Made by a program: the position numbers and the translations under genes. Source: Streptomyces sp. Q6 (lineage in GTDB: Bacteria; Actinomycetota; Actinomycetes; Streptomycetales; Streptomycetaceae). From it: 64,000 nucleotides of DNA. The stretch covers positions 5,270,001 to 5,334,000 of the forward strand of contig NZ_CP146022.1 in the NCBI RefSeq assembly GCF_036967205.1, given 5' to 3'. Each line of letters opens with the position of its first letter. Position 1 is the stretch's first letter. This document shows, piece after piece, positions 42,739-52,068 of the stretch. Below the pieces are notes generated by a model. The model saw only the letters and a list, made by a program, of their open reading frames with translations, was not told where the DNA came from and did not search any database.

Positions 42739-43795
42739 CGGCGAGGACCTTCGCGGCCGGGGCGAAGGGGAAGCCCAGCAGCTCCTCCAGCGGCGCGTAC
42801 AGCTCCGGCGCGAACATCGTGGGGGACAGGAGCAGGCTGGCGGCGGGGGCGACCAGGACCGAGACCTGCTTGCCGACCGCCACATGAGCGGAGGAGAGCG
42901 GCATGCCCGCCTCGTCGAACGTCGTGATCAGGTCGGGGAACGCCGCCTTGCGCTCGCCGCCCACCTCGAGCGTCATGTACTCGTTGACGAAGTGCAGCGT
43001 CGTGCCCGCCGCGTCGTCCAGCACCGCGACACCGATGTCCAGGCCCTCGCGCTGCTCGCACCGGTACGAGCGGACCGTGCCGGTCACGGCCAGCTCGCCG
43101 CCGAGGTGCGCGGCCGCGCCCTCGGGACCGTCCGCCAGGAAGCGGCGGCCCAGCTCGATCGCGGAGCTGATCGCGCCGGGGGCGCCGTGCTGGACGGCGT
43201 AACCGACCTCGACCGGGTTGCGCGCCGCGCCCACCCAGCCGCCCGCCTCGACCGACGCGCGGCGCACGACGTTCGACGTGGCGTCCAGGCGCCCGGAGAC
43301 CGAGCCCTCGACGTACGCGTACGGCTTGCCGCCCGCGTAGCCCTGGTACGAGCGGTAGCCGTCGCGGGCGTGCAGGCCCATCGCGCCCATCTGGCTGGAC
43401 GGGTGGGCGCGGCCGTTGCACGCCAGGTCGATGACGGGCAGGCCGGTCATCGCCGAGTGGAACCAGCCGTTGATCGTGGTCTCGGCGCCGTTCTCGTTGG
43501 TGTGCAGGGCGGCGAGCGGGCGGGGGAGGTCGCGGCGCAGCAGCTCAAGGGCGCGCAGCAGGTGGGTGGGGAGCACCTGCGGGTCGGGCGCGGCGGGGGC
43601 GCCGACCAGGGCGACCGTCGCGGTCAGCTCCTCCGGGGCGAACTCGTCCGCGCTCCACAGCTCCGGCGTACCGACCTGGAGGGCCAGCTCGGCGGTGCGC
43701 AGCCCCCGCTCCACGAAGCCGCCGCCGCCCCCGCCGAGTACGGCACCGCCGTACACGGCCGCGCGGATGTCGTCATGGGTCAGCTGTCGCTTCAC
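42731..43795 (-). CDS. DUF917-family protein
   Basis: A 354-residue protein of the DUF917 family, which is often encoded beside hydantoinase genes or permeases and is not biochemically defined. GGAVLGGGGGG near residue 15 is a nucleotide- or phosphate-loop-like Gly-rich stretch and GRAHPSSQMGAMGLHA carries conserved His/Ser. GTG 43795 was chosen at the family start MKRQLTHDDI; upstream frame has no ribosome site. It is co-translated with the M20 peptidase. Catabolic role inferred. Confidence 0.83.
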   Translation of the reverse strand: MKRQLTHDDIRAAVYGGAVLGGGGGGFVERGLRTAELALQVGTPELWSADEFAPEELTATVALVGAPAAPDPQVLPTHLLRALELLRRDLPRPLAALHTNENGAETTINGWFHSAMTGLPVIDLACNGRAHPSSQMGAMGLHARDGYRSYQGYAGGKPYAYVEGSVSGRLDATSNVVRRASVEAGGWVGAARNPVEVGYAVQHGAPGAISSAIELGRRFLADGPEGAAAHLGGELAVTGTVRSYRCEQREGLDIGVAVLDDAAGTTLHFVNEYMTLEVGGERKAAFPDLITTFDEAGMPLSSAHVAVGKQVSVLVAPAASLLLSPTMFAPELYAPLEELLGFPFAPAAKVLADA

Positions 43796-43867
43796 GGGGG
43801 TCTCCCAGGTGGCTCTCGGTGTACGACGGGCGGTGCGGGGTGGCATCACCCGCCAGGTACGGCGTGC

Positions 43868-43965
43868 AAGGGGTGTACGGGGTGTGAGGGGTGTACGGGG
43901 TGTACGGGGGGTGAGGGGTGCAGTCGTGCGATACGGGGTGTCAGGGGTGTCAGAGGTGTAGAGCT
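43868..43965. repeat. GTGTACGGGG-type degenerate tandem repeat
   Basis: About nine imperfect copies of a ten-base unit resembling GGTGTACGGG lie before the DUF917 start, between it and the OPT gene. No gene is seen here; it may be a slippage-prone spacer. Confidence 0.6.
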
Positions 43966-44003
43966 CGGGTCGCGTGGAGGGGGCGTGGCGGCGGTTCTCG
44001 CGG

Positions 44004-45670
44004 TTACTTGGTGGCCTTCCAGACGCCGTTGCCGAACGAGTAGAGGGCGTCGCCCGCGATCGCTCCGCCCGCGAAGATCTCCAGGTTCTCCTTGGCCTTC
44101 GGGCCGAGGAAGCGCGGCGCGAGGACGCGGACGGCGAGGCCCGCGACGACCATCCAGCCGGCCATCGGCGTCGTGATCAGGAGGCCGGTGGCGAGCATGA
44201 TGCCGAGCTGGCGCTTCGAGCCGCCGATCAGCTGGACCAGCGCGCCGGGGATCGCCCACAGGGCGAGGTGCTTCGCGGTCTCCGCGGACGGGCCCGCCTT
44301 GATGGCGGCGACGTACGCCGCGTCGATCGGCGCGGTCTGGCCGTTGTCGAAGAACATCCGGTACGAGACGAGGACGACGACGATGGCCACGCCGAAGCCG
44401 ATCATCGCGGCGATCAGCTGCTGGCGGCGGCCCTCCAGTTCGAACGCCGGGTCGGCGCCCTCGCCGCGCAGCAGGAACCCGGCCTTGAGGTCGTAGCCCA
44501 TGTCGGCGAAGGCGGGTCCGGTGGCCGCGGTGAAGCCGGCGAGGACGACCAGGGCCTCGGCGGGGAAGCCGATGAGGATGCCGACCAGGAGCGTGATCAG
44601 GGCGATCGCGAAGGCCGGGAACCAGCCCGAGTGCATGGACGCGATGCCGACGAGCATCTCGTGCAGGAACGCGGCGACGGCGGCGTAGAGGACGAAGGCG
44701 ATCAGCATGCCGACGCTCATGTGCGTGGCGACGCCGCTGCCGAGCGAGAGCAGTACGGCGATGACGAGGTAGGCGCCGAAGCCCAGACGCATCGACGTGC
44801 CGAGGCGGCGCGCGTCGTTCCGCGCGGGAGCGCCGGGAGCGCCGGGAGCGGTGGTCGTGGCCGCGGGAGCGGGCGTGGCCCGGCGCGTCGCGAGGATCGT
44901 GCGGCCGACCTGGAACAGCGCGACCAGACCGGCGCCGATCATCATGCCGTGCGGCAGGTACTGGGCGGTCAGGTCGACGCCGGTCAGCGGTTCCGCGTAG
45001 CTGATGACGAGCAGACCGGTGCCGAACGCGGCCATCGCGGCGAGCCCGCCGATCAGGGCGACGCCGAACGCCGACATCGGCAGCGCGAACGCGGCGCCCG
45101 CCAGGCCGGTGACCAGGCCGAGGCCGAGGACCCCGCCCGGCGCCCGCCCTCGTCGCCCGCCTTGATCGCCTCGGCGGCGGCGAGTCCGGGCGGCCAGGGG
45201 GCGGTCGCCGGGAAGGCCGGGGTGTCGTACATCCGGTAGAGCAGCCAGGCATCGACGAGCATCGCGGCGGCGACGCCGATCAGCATCGGGACGACCATGT
45301 GGTGCAGCCCGAACAGGAACGGGATGCCGATCGGCAGGAACAGGCTGTTGGCCGCGCCGAAGGTGGCCGAGGAGATGCTCGTCTGCGCCAGGTTCTGGGC
45401 GTGCACCGAGCGGAAGCCGCGGAAGGCGACGAGGGGCACGCGGGCCAGTGTCATCGCGGCGAGGGCGCCGATCAGCGACGTGGACGGGGTGACGCCGAGC
45501 GTGGCGAGCAGCTGCACGCCGACGACGGCGCCGAACACGCTGAGCACCACGGTGAGGATCAGGTTGCCGGGCGCGAGGGCGCGCGGGTGGCGGCGTGCGC
45601 CGGACCCGCCGGGCGGTGCCGGGGCCTCCTCGGCCGGAGCCGGTCGCGCGGCGTCGGCGGCAGTGCTCAT
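44004..45670 (-). pseudogene. OPT/YSL-family oligopeptide transporter, one frameshift
   Basis: Two frames together encode an OPT-family transporter of about 555 residues and some 14 helices. The N-terminal part (ATG 45670, AGGAG just before it; LTVVLSVFGAVVGVQLL, RVPLVAFRGFRSVHAQNLAQTSISSATFGAANS) is lost near 45135, where the minus strand reads GGGG. One more G would restore the second frame, which continues GLGLVTGLAGAAFALPMSAFGVALIGG to the stop at 44004. So this is either a fresh inactivating deletion or an assembly error. It is divergent from the IclR regulator with a perfect operator palindrome between them. OPT proteins import peptides or metal chelates. Confidence 0.85.
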
Positions 45671-45711
45671 GGGTGCTCCTGATGGTCGTGCCCGCTGGGC
45701 CACCTCACGTT

Positions 45712-45728
45712 GTTCCATAATTTGGAAC
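45712..45728. promoter_or_regulatory. IclR operator, perfect palindrome
   Basis: GTTCCA-TAATT-TGGAAC is a perfect 17-base palindrome in the divergent OPT/IclR interval. A related site lies before aroM. It is A+T-rich, which stands out in this DNA. Confidence 0.8.
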
Positions 45729-45870
45729 TCGGTACTAATATATGGATCATCCGGCGGGCAGGGCTCCGCCGTCAAGAGGCTGGCGTGTGGTCTCAGAATG
45801 TGAGCCGCATACGATCGTCGCGACATGGCCGGGGGACGCCCTCCTCAGGGGCGCGGGAGGAAGGCAGACG

Positions 45871-46647
45871 GTGAGCACACTCGCCAACGCGCGGGACGTC
45901 CTGCGTCTGATCGCGCACCTGCAGCGCGACGTCACCGTCACGGACGTGGCGGGTGAGCTCGGACTGCCCAAGAGCTCGGTGTCGCGGACGCTGAGCATGA
46001 TGGCCGAGTACGGCTTCCTGGAGCGCGACCCGGCGACCCGCGCCTACCGCCCCGGCGAGCTGATCATGGAGGCCTCGTACCACTTCAGGGCCTCGCGCGG
46101 CACGGTCTCGCTGCTGGAGGAGGAGGTCGCCCGGCTCGTCGCCGACACCGGATACACCGGCTACGTCGACGTCCTGGACGGCGGCGAGTCGCTCGTCCTG
46201 CACATGCGCATCGGCACCACCGGCGCCCTCCAGGCCTACACCCCCGCGGGCACCCGGGCGCCCGCCTACGCCAGCTCGATGGGCCGCGCCCTGCTCGCGC
46301 GCCTCGACGACTCCGAGGTCATGCGGCTGGTGGACTCCGGGATCGAGCGCAGCGCGGGCAGCGCCCCCAAGTCCCGCAGGGAGCTCCTCGCCCAGCTGGC
46401 CCGGGTCCGCGTCGACGGCTGGGAGTTCTCGCGCGGCGAGTACGTCCCGGGCGTCTCCGGGATCTCGGCCGCCGTCGAGGACCCCGACACCGGCCAGCTC
46501 TTCGGCATCGGGATCGCGCTGCCGGCCTCGGAGCTCCGCGACGACGTCGCCGAGCGCCACGGCAGGTCGGTGCGCGACGCCGCCCTGCGGGTGGGCAAGC
46601 GCATCGGCGACCCGTACTGGCTGCGGTACGTCGGCGCCGAGCGCTGA
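45871..46647 (+). CDS. IclR-family regulator
   Basis: A 258-residue IclR protein. Residues 1-60 hold the winged HTH (ARDVLRLIAHLQRDVTVTDVAGELGLPKSSVSRTLSMMAEYGFLERD), followed by the effector domain (SLLEEEVARLVADTGYTGYVDVLDGGESLVL to GISAAVEDPDTGQLFGIGIALP). GTG 45871 follows GGAGGAAGG at 45855-45863. It lies between the OPT/DUF917/M20 genes and aroM; the GTTCCA-N5-TGGAAC sites at both promoters suggest it controls both sides. Confidence 0.9.
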   Translation: MSTLANARDVLRLIAHLQRDVTVTDVAGELGLPKSSVSRTLSMMAEYGFLERDPATRAYRPGELIMEASYHFRASRGTVSLLEEEVARLVADTGYTGYVDVLDGGESLVLHMRIGTTGALQAYTPAGTRAPAYASSMGRALLARLDDSEVMRLVDSGIERSAGSAPKSRRELLAQLARVRVDGWEFSRGEYVPGVSGISAAVEDPDTGQLFGIGIALPASELRDDVAERHGRSVRDAALRVGKRIGDPYWLRYVGAER

Positions 46648-46654
46648 CCGGGAC

Positions 46655-47338
46655 CTACCCCAGCAACGGCCCCGTCCAGGCGCCCACCATCGCGCCCGAC
46701 GTGAGCACCGGCACCGTGACACCGCCCCGGCGCAGCGCGGCCCGGTGGCGCTCGGCGTATCCCATGCAGTCCAGAACGAGCGCCTGCGCCCCGTCGTCCA
46801 CCAGGGCGCGGGCCGCGGCCAGCAGCCCCGCGTCGTCCTCGGCGTAGGGCGAGGCCGTCGCGAACGCGGGCGCGGGCGCCAGGCCCCGCCACTTCTCGCG
46901 GGCGTCGGCCACCTGCTCGGGCAGCGGCACGATCACCCCGGTGGGGTTCCCGGCCAGGAGGGTCTCCACGTACGCCGTCACCAGCGCGTCGGGCTCGATC
47001 AGCCGTGCGCGGCGGGCGCGCAGGCCGGGGAACTCGCCGGTGCACAGCACGACGATCACGTCGACGCCGTCCCGCTCCAGCTCGTCGATCCGCTCCTGGA
47101 GGCCGGCGCCGACGGCCGCGGCGTCCAGCGTGACGGTGCTCCCGTCCTGGAGGCGGCTGATCAGGGTGCCGGGCGCACCGGGAGCGGCGCCGAAGCGGGC
47201 GAGGGCCCCGGCGCGGTCGAGCCCGTCGAGCACGCCGGCGTGCCGGGCCCGCACCGTCGTGGGCAGGGCGGCCTCCACCGCCTCCGACAGATCCGGTCGC
47301 GGTGCCTGGCCGATGGTCACGAAAGCGAGAGCGCGCAC
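46655..47338 (-). CDS. AroM-family protein
   Basis: A 227-residue AroM-like protein (VTIGQAPRPDL at the N-terminus, GVDVIVVLCTGEFPGL, LDCMGYA and a VLTSGAMVGAW end). The family has an Asp/Glu-racemase-like fold but no proven activity; E. coli AroM is also unknown. Two Cys (in CTGEF and CMGY) occupy the positions expected of a racemase pair. GTG 47338 is preferred over 47368, which would lie in the operator. AAGGAAAGG is 13 bases upstream. It converges on the IclR gene end with seven bases between. Confidence 0.8.
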   Translation of the reverse strand: MRALAFVTIGQAPRPDLSEAVEAALPTTVRARHAGVLDGLDRAGALARFGAAPGAPGTLISRLQDGSTVTLDAAAVGAGLQERIDELERDGVDVIVVLCTGEFPGLRARRARLIEPDALVTAYVETLLAGNPTGVIVPLPEQVADAREKWRGLAPAPAFATASPYAEDDAGLLAAARALVDDGAQALVLDCMGYAERHRAALRRGGVTVPVLTSGAMVGAWTGPLLG

Positions 47339-47361
47339 GGTCGTGCCGACCGCCTTTCCTT

Positions 47362-47378
47362 GTTCCACTTTTTGGATG
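47362..47378. promoter_or_regulatory. Second IclR-type operator before aroM
   Basis: GTTCCA-CTTTT-TGGATG matches the perfect palindrome in the OPT/IclR interval at 10 of 12 arm bases. A further half-site GTTCCATAA lies at 47382-47390. Its position overlaps the probable aroM promoter. Confidence 0.65.
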
Positions 47379-47483
47379 TGAGTTCCATAAAGCTAGACGC
47401 GGGCGGTCCTCAGGGGAAGAGGGGCGAGCAGCGCGACGAACCTCACGGCCACCGTCCGTCGGCCGTCAGGCAGAATCAGGGGC

Positions 47484-48092
47484 ATGACGAGCGAAACCAC
47501 GACCCCGGACCGCATCTACCGGTCACCCGCAGGCATCGCCGGGGGTGTCGTGCTGCTCGCCCTGGGCGCCTGGCTGGGCTTCGACGCGCTGGTCAACGGC
47601 GACGGGCGCACTCCGTGGCTCGCGCTCGCCGGGCTGCTGTTCGCCGTGCCGCTGGTGATCGCGTTCACCATCCGCCCGGCCGTCTACGGCAATGACGACC
47701 GCCTGCGCGTCCGCAACCCCTTCCGCATGATCACGCTCCCGTGGGCCGCCGTCGGAGGCTTCCGTTCGGGCTACTCGAACGAGGTGTTCGATCAGGAGGG
47801 CACCACGTACCAGCTCTGGTCGATCCCGGTCTCCCTGCGCGCCCGCCGCCGTGCGCAGCGCAGTCAGATGCGGGCCGAGACCAAGCAGGCCCGCAACCCG
47901 TCGGCCACCGTCGACCCGCCCGCGGCCCGCCCCTCCGCCGACCAGGCCATGGGCGAACTGCGCGAGCTGTGCGAGGCCCGCGCCGCCGCGGCCACGTCGC
48001 AGGGCGAGCCGACCGTCCGCTGGGCGTACGAGATCATCGCCCCGGCCCTCGCCGGAGCCGTCCTGCTCGTCATCCTCATCGCCCTCGGCTGA
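47484..48092 (+). CDS. PH-domain membrane protein
   Basis: A 202-residue protein with two N-terminal helices (about 17-38 and 45-64), a bacterial PH-like domain (RPAVYGNDDRLRVRNPFRMITLPWAAVGGFRSGYS to YQLWSIPV), a charged linker and a C-terminal helix (near 180-200). This arrangement fits the PF10756-type bacterial PH family seen throughout actinobacteria. Function unknown; it is a monocistronic gene on the other strand from the mannosyltransferase-like gene. Confidence 0.83.
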   Translation: MTSETTTPDRIYRSPAGIAGGVVLLALGAWLGFDALVNGDGRTPWLALAGLLFAVPLVIAFTIRPAVYGNDDRLRVRNPFRMITLPWAAVGGFRSGYSNEVFDQEGTTYQLWSIPVSLRARRRAQRSQMRAETKQARNPSATVDPPAARPSADQAMGELRELCEARAAAATSQGEPTVRWAYEIIAPALAGAVLLVILIALG

Positions 48093-48116
48093 GGGCCGCC
48101 AGGACCGACCGCGCGC

Positions 48117-48145
48117 GCCGAGCGCTCCCTCAGGGAGCGCTCGGC
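48117..48145. terminator. Bidirectional terminator spanning a stop codon
   Basis: A perfect 13-bp stem with a 3-base loop TCA, which is the stop codon of the minus-strand glycosyltransferase gene. It ends transcripts from both convergent genes. Confidence 0.85.
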
Positions 48146-49326
48146 CAGACCAGCACCATGTACGCCCCGCAGTACGCCGCGCACAGCACCGCGCTCGTCA
48201 CCCCGAGCACCAGGAAGCGCCGCGACGCCCGCGCCATCACCAGCGCCACCGGAAGCAGCAGCGGGAACGCGGGCAGCAGGAAGCGGGCCCGCGAGAAGTA
48301 GACGCCGCCGCTGCCGAGCACGATCGCGAGCAGCACACCGGTGAAGACCAGCAGCGGCAGCGGCTGACGGTCCCAGACCGAGAGCCCCCACAGCACCACC
48401 GAGGCCAGCAGCGTCGCCGTCACGATCACCAGGAAGAGCTCGGGCGTCGAGTCGTACGCGAGGAACTCCCGCATCCGGCGCAGCGTCTCGACCCCGCCGT
48501 CCAGCTCGTTGTGCCAGAGCTTCTGCACGGCGAAATAGCCGTCCCAGCGGCCGAGCCGCAGCCCGACCCACCCCACGTACGCGAGCCAGCCCAGCGGGGC
48601 GAGCAGCGTGCCCGCGAGGACCCGCGGGGAGAAGCGGCGGCGCAGCGCGATCAGCCCGCACAGGCTCACCGCCGCCGCGAGCGCGATGCCGGTCGGCCGG
48701 GTCAGCCCCGACAGCGCCGCCAGGGTCCCGGCCCACACCCACCGGCCCGTCAGGACCGCGTACAGGGACCACGCCGCGAACGCCGTGAACAGCGACTCGG
48801 TGTAGCCCATCCACTCGACCAGGCCGACCGGCAGGCACGCCCACAGGAAGGTCAGGAGGATGCCGACGCGGCGGCCGTGCAGCCGGTTGCCGACCGCGAA
48901 GACGCCCCACGCCGCCGCGAACGAGCAGACCACGGCGAGGACCAGCCCGACGCTCGCCCGCGAGCCCGGCGTCACCACCGCGAAGCCCTTCACGAGGTAC
49001 GGGTACAGCGGGAAGAACGCCAGGTTGTTGGCGTCGTACTCGGTGCCCAGGGTGCGCTCGTAGCCGTGGTCGGCGATGCCCAGGTACCACTTCGAGTCCC
49101 AGTCGGCGGCGAGCGTCGGCCAGATGCCGTGGCCCTCCTTGTGCGCCCACACGCCGAGCACGAGCAGCGCGAAGACGCGGACCGCCGTGTACGCGAGCAG
49201 CGCGGGAGCCGCCTGCCGCAGCGAGCGGGCGACGCGGGAGCGGACCCCGCCGAAGGTCAGTGACGTGGTGGGGCGGCTGCGCCGGGCCGGGGGGAGGAGA
49301 GGGGCCTCGGTGGCGGTCGGGGGCAC
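48130..49326 (-). CDS. PIG-V-like membrane mannosyltransferase
   Basis: A 398-residue membrane protein with about nine helices. DWDSKWYLGIADHGY after the first helix carries the acidic pair typical of GT-C lipid-linked sugar transferases, and AFFPLYPYLVKG and WMGYTESLFTAFAAWSLYAV are seen in PIG-V/GT-C members. GTG 49326 follows CAGGAG by nine bases; the longer frame to ATG 49371 lacks a ribosome site. The likely substrate is a polyprenyl-phosphate-linked sugar at the membrane's outer face. Confidence 0.8.
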   Translation of the reverse strand: MPPTATEAPLLPPARRSRPTTSLTFGGVRSRVARSLRQAAPALLAYTAVRVFALLVLGVWAHKEGHGIWPTLAADWDSKWYLGIADHGYERTLGTEYDANNLAFFPLYPYLVKGFAVVTPGSRASVGLVLAVVCSFAAAWGVFAVGNRLHGRRVGILLTFLWACLPVGLVEWMGYTESLFTAFAAWSLYAVLTGRWVWAGTLAALSGLTRPTGIALAAAVSLCGLIALRRRFSPRVLAGTLLAPLGWLAYVGWVGLRLGRWDGYFAVQKLWHNELDGGVETLRRMREFLAYDSTPELFLVIVTATLLASVVLWGLSVWDRQPLPLLVFTGVLLAIVLGSGGVYFSRARFLLPAFPLLLPVALVMARASRRFLVLGVTSAVLCAAYCGAYMVLVWPSAP

Positions 49327-49482
49327 GTCGGCGGCTCCTGGGAGTCTGAGAGGCGAAGAGGGCGGGGGCAACGTTCCCGTCGCACCCCGCCCTTGTCGCC
49401 CCGCCTTGCGTCAACTGACCCGCAGAAATCACCCGTTGGAGTGCCCGCCGGGCGCCTGCGAGGGCACCGGCGGCACCAGCCC

Positions 49483-51164
49483 TCAGATCCCGGCGGCCGC
49501 CGCCAGGTCCCGCTTGAGCTCCGCGAGCCGCTCCGCCGCCGTCGCGCGCGCCGCGGGCAGCCCGCGCGGTCCGCGACCGGCACGACGACCTCCAGGTAGC
49601 ACTTCAGCTTGGGCTCCGTGCCGGACGGGCGGACGATGACCCGCGCGCCGTCCAGCGTGTAGCGCAGCCCGTCCGTCGGGGGCAGTCCGTTCGCACCCTC
49701 CGTCAGGTCCTCCGCCTTCGTCACGGCGAGATTCGCCAGACGGGCCGGGGGCTGCTCGCGCAGACGGCGCATGGCGTCCGCGATGACCGTCAGGTCCTCG
49801 ACGCGCACGCTCAGCTGGTCCGTGGCGTGCAGCCCGTGGGCGAGCGCCAGGTCGTCGAGCGCGTCCAGGAGCGTGCGGCCCCGCTCCTTGAGCCCGCTCG
49901 CCAGCTCGGTCACGAGGAGCGCGGCCGTGATGCCGTCCTTGTCGCGCACGCCCTCGGGGTCGACGCAGTAGCCGAGCGCCTCCTCGTAGCCGTAGCGCAG
50001 CCCTTCGACGCGGGCGATCCACTTGAAGCCGGTCAGCGTCTCCTCGTACGGGAGCGACGCGGCCTCGGCGATCCGGCCGAGCAGCGACGACGACACGATC
50101 GACTCCGCGAACACACCGCTGACGCCCCGCTCGACGAGGTGGGCGGCCAGCAGCGCGCCGACCTCGTCGCCGCGCAGCATGCGCCAGTCGTCCGCGTCCG
50201 GGCCGTCCGCGACCGCCACCGCGCAGCGGTCCGCGTCCGGGTCGTTGGCGATGATCAGGTCCGGCCGCGCGGTACGGGCCGTCGCGAACGACAGGTCCAT
50301 CGCGCCCGGCTCCTCCGGGTTCGGGAACGCGACCGTCGGGAAGTCCGGGTCGGGCTCGGCCTGCTCGGGCACGAGCACCGGCTCGGGGAAGCCCGCGCGG
50401 GCGAACGCGGCGAGCAGGGTGTCCTTGCCGACGCCGTGCATCGCCGTGTAGACGACGCGGGCGGTGCGGGCGGACCCGGGGGCCAGGACCGCGTCCGTAC
50501 GCGCCAGGTACGCCTCCAGGACCTCGTCGCCGAGGATCTCCCAGCCGCTGTCCGGGCGGGGCACGTCGTGCAGCGAGACCACCGCGTCGATCTCGGCGGC
50601 GATCTCCGCGTCGGCGGGCGGCACGATCTGCGAGCCGTCGCCCAGGTACACCTTGTAGCCGTTGTCCCGCGGCGGGTTGTGCGAGGCCGTGACCTCGACA
50701 CCGGCCACCGCGCCCAGGTGTCGTACGGCGAAAGCGAGGACGGGCGTCGGCAGCGGGCGGGGGAGCACCACGGCGCGCAGCCCGGCACCCACCATGACCG
50801 CCGCCGTGTCCCGGGCGAAGTCCGCGGACTTGTGCCGCGCGTCGTACCCGATGACGACGAGACCGCCCGTGCCCGAGAGCGCTTCGCGCTCGCTCCCCTG
50901 ATGCCGGCCCTTCGCCTTCAGGTACGCGGCGAGGCCCGCGGCCGCGCGGATGACGACCGCGCGGTTCATCCGCATCGGGCCCGCGCCCAGCTCGCCGCGC
51001 AGGCCCGCCGTGCCGAACTGCAACGTCCCCGAGAAACGCTCGCCGATGGCCTCCAGGTCGCCGGCCTCGATGAGCTTCGCCAGCTCCTCGCGGGTCTCGG
51101 CGTCGGGGTCCTCGGCCAGCCAGGTCTTCGCCCGGTCGAGCAGTTCGCTGCCAGATGCGGTCAC
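49483..51164 (-). pseudogene. Phosphosugar mutase (PGM/PMM family), frameshift near the C-terminus
   Basis: The main frame has all PGM/PMM features: phosphoserine loop TASHNPPRDNGYK, metal loop NDPDADRC and sugar loop (GFKWIARVEGLRYGYEEALG), and phosphate-binding RPSGTEPKLKCYLE. Near 49562 the minus strand lacks one C (GGGCTGCCC for GGGCCTGCCC); restoring it gives a normal end with LAELKRDLAAAAGI at stop 49483. As it stands it would read on to 49257. It lies downstream of deoD, 42 bases away, in place of a deoB gene, so it may convert (deoxy)ribose-1-phosphate to the 5-phosphate, i.e. act as a phosphopentomutase. Confidence 0.85.
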
Positions 51165-51206
51165 GGTTCGTATTCCTTCGGACGTCGGGCGTTCGGACGT
51201 GGGGGA

Positions 51207-52031
51207 TCAGATCTTGGCGAGGACCTGGGTCAGCAGCTCACCCATGCGGACGGCGGAGTCGCGGCCGGCCTGGAGGACTTCCTCGTGGTTGAGCGGCTCG
51301 CCGGACAGGCCCGCGGCCAGGTTCGTCACCAGGGAGATGCCGAGGACCTCCGCGCCCGCCTCGCGGGCCGCGATGGCCTCCAGGGTGGTGGACATGCCGA
51401 CCAGGTCGGCGCCGAGGATGCCGGCCATGCGGACCTCGGCCGGGGTCTCGTAGTGCGGGCCGGGGAACTGGGCGTAGACGCCCTCTTCCAGCGTCGGGTC
51501 GATCTCCTGGCACAGCGTGCGCAGACGCGGCGAGTACAGGTCGGTGAGGTCGACGAAGTTCGCGCCGACGATCGGCGACGTCGCCGTCAGGTTGATGTGG
51601 TCGGAGATGAGGACCGGCTGGCCCGGACGCATGCCCTGGCGCAGACCGCCGCAGCCGTTCGTCAGGACGATGGTCTTGCAGCCCGCGGCGGCGGCGGTGC
51701 GCACGCCGTGCGCGACCGAGGCGACACCGCGGCCCTCGTAGTAGTGGGTGCGGCCCAGGAAGACCAGGGCGCGCTTCTCCCCGACCTGGTACGAGCGCAC
51801 CTTGCCGCCGTGGCCCGCCACCGCCGCGCCGGTGAAGCCGGGCAGCTCGGTGAAGGGGAACTCGGCGGCGGGCGCGCCGAGCGCCTCGGCGGCGGGCGCC
51901 CAGCCGGAGCCCATCACGAGGGCGACGTCGTGGGTCTCGGCGCCCGTCAGCTCGCGCAGGCGCGCGGCGGCGGCGTCGGCGGCGGCGTAGGGGTCGCCCT
52001 TGAGGTGGTCCGGAGTCACAGATGCGTTCAC
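51207..52031 (-). CDS. deoD: Purine nucleoside phosphorylase
   Basis: A 274-residue trimeric-type PNP, which splits inosine or guanosine nucleosides with phosphate. Motifs include GSGWAPAA near residue 41, [10 protein letters not shown] and [14 protein letters not shown] and the C-terminal [14 protein letters not shown] with NLAAGL. GTG 52031 lies seven bases after TACCCT (52044-52039, minus strand), so it is leaderless, and the operator is 12 bases further upstream over the -35. It is the first gene of an operon with the phosphosugar mutase. The symbol follows Streptomyces usage; the class is the low-molecular-mass (PunA) form. Confidence 0.93.
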   Translation of the reverse strand: MNASVTPDHLKGDPYAAADAAAARLRELTGAETHDVALVMGSGWAPAAEALGAPAAEFPFTELPGFTGAAVAGHGGKVRSYQVGEKRALVFLGRTHYYEGRGVASVAHGVRTAAAAGCKTIVLTNGCGGLRQGMRPGQPVLISDHINLTATSPIVGANFVDLTDLYSPRLRTLCQEIDPTLEEGVYAQFPGPHYETPAEVRMAGILGADLVGMSTTLEAIAAREAGAEVLGISLVTNLAAGLSGEPLNHEEVLQAGRDSAVRMGELLTQVLAKI

Positions 52032-52056
52032 GCGGTTGAGGGTAGCCGGTCACGTC

Positions 52057-52068
52057 CTACGCGCGTAG
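52057..52068. promoter_or_regulatory. Nucleoside-regulon operator copy 7 (before deoD)
   Basis: A perfect CTACGCGCGTAG overlapping the predicted -35 position of the deoD promoter. Confidence 0.82.

Noticed and set aside
43868-43965. Possible iteron/origin in GTGTACGGGG repeats
   Set aside because: Irregular unit length, no A+T-rich stretch and no Rep-like gene nearby; a slippage repeat is simpler.
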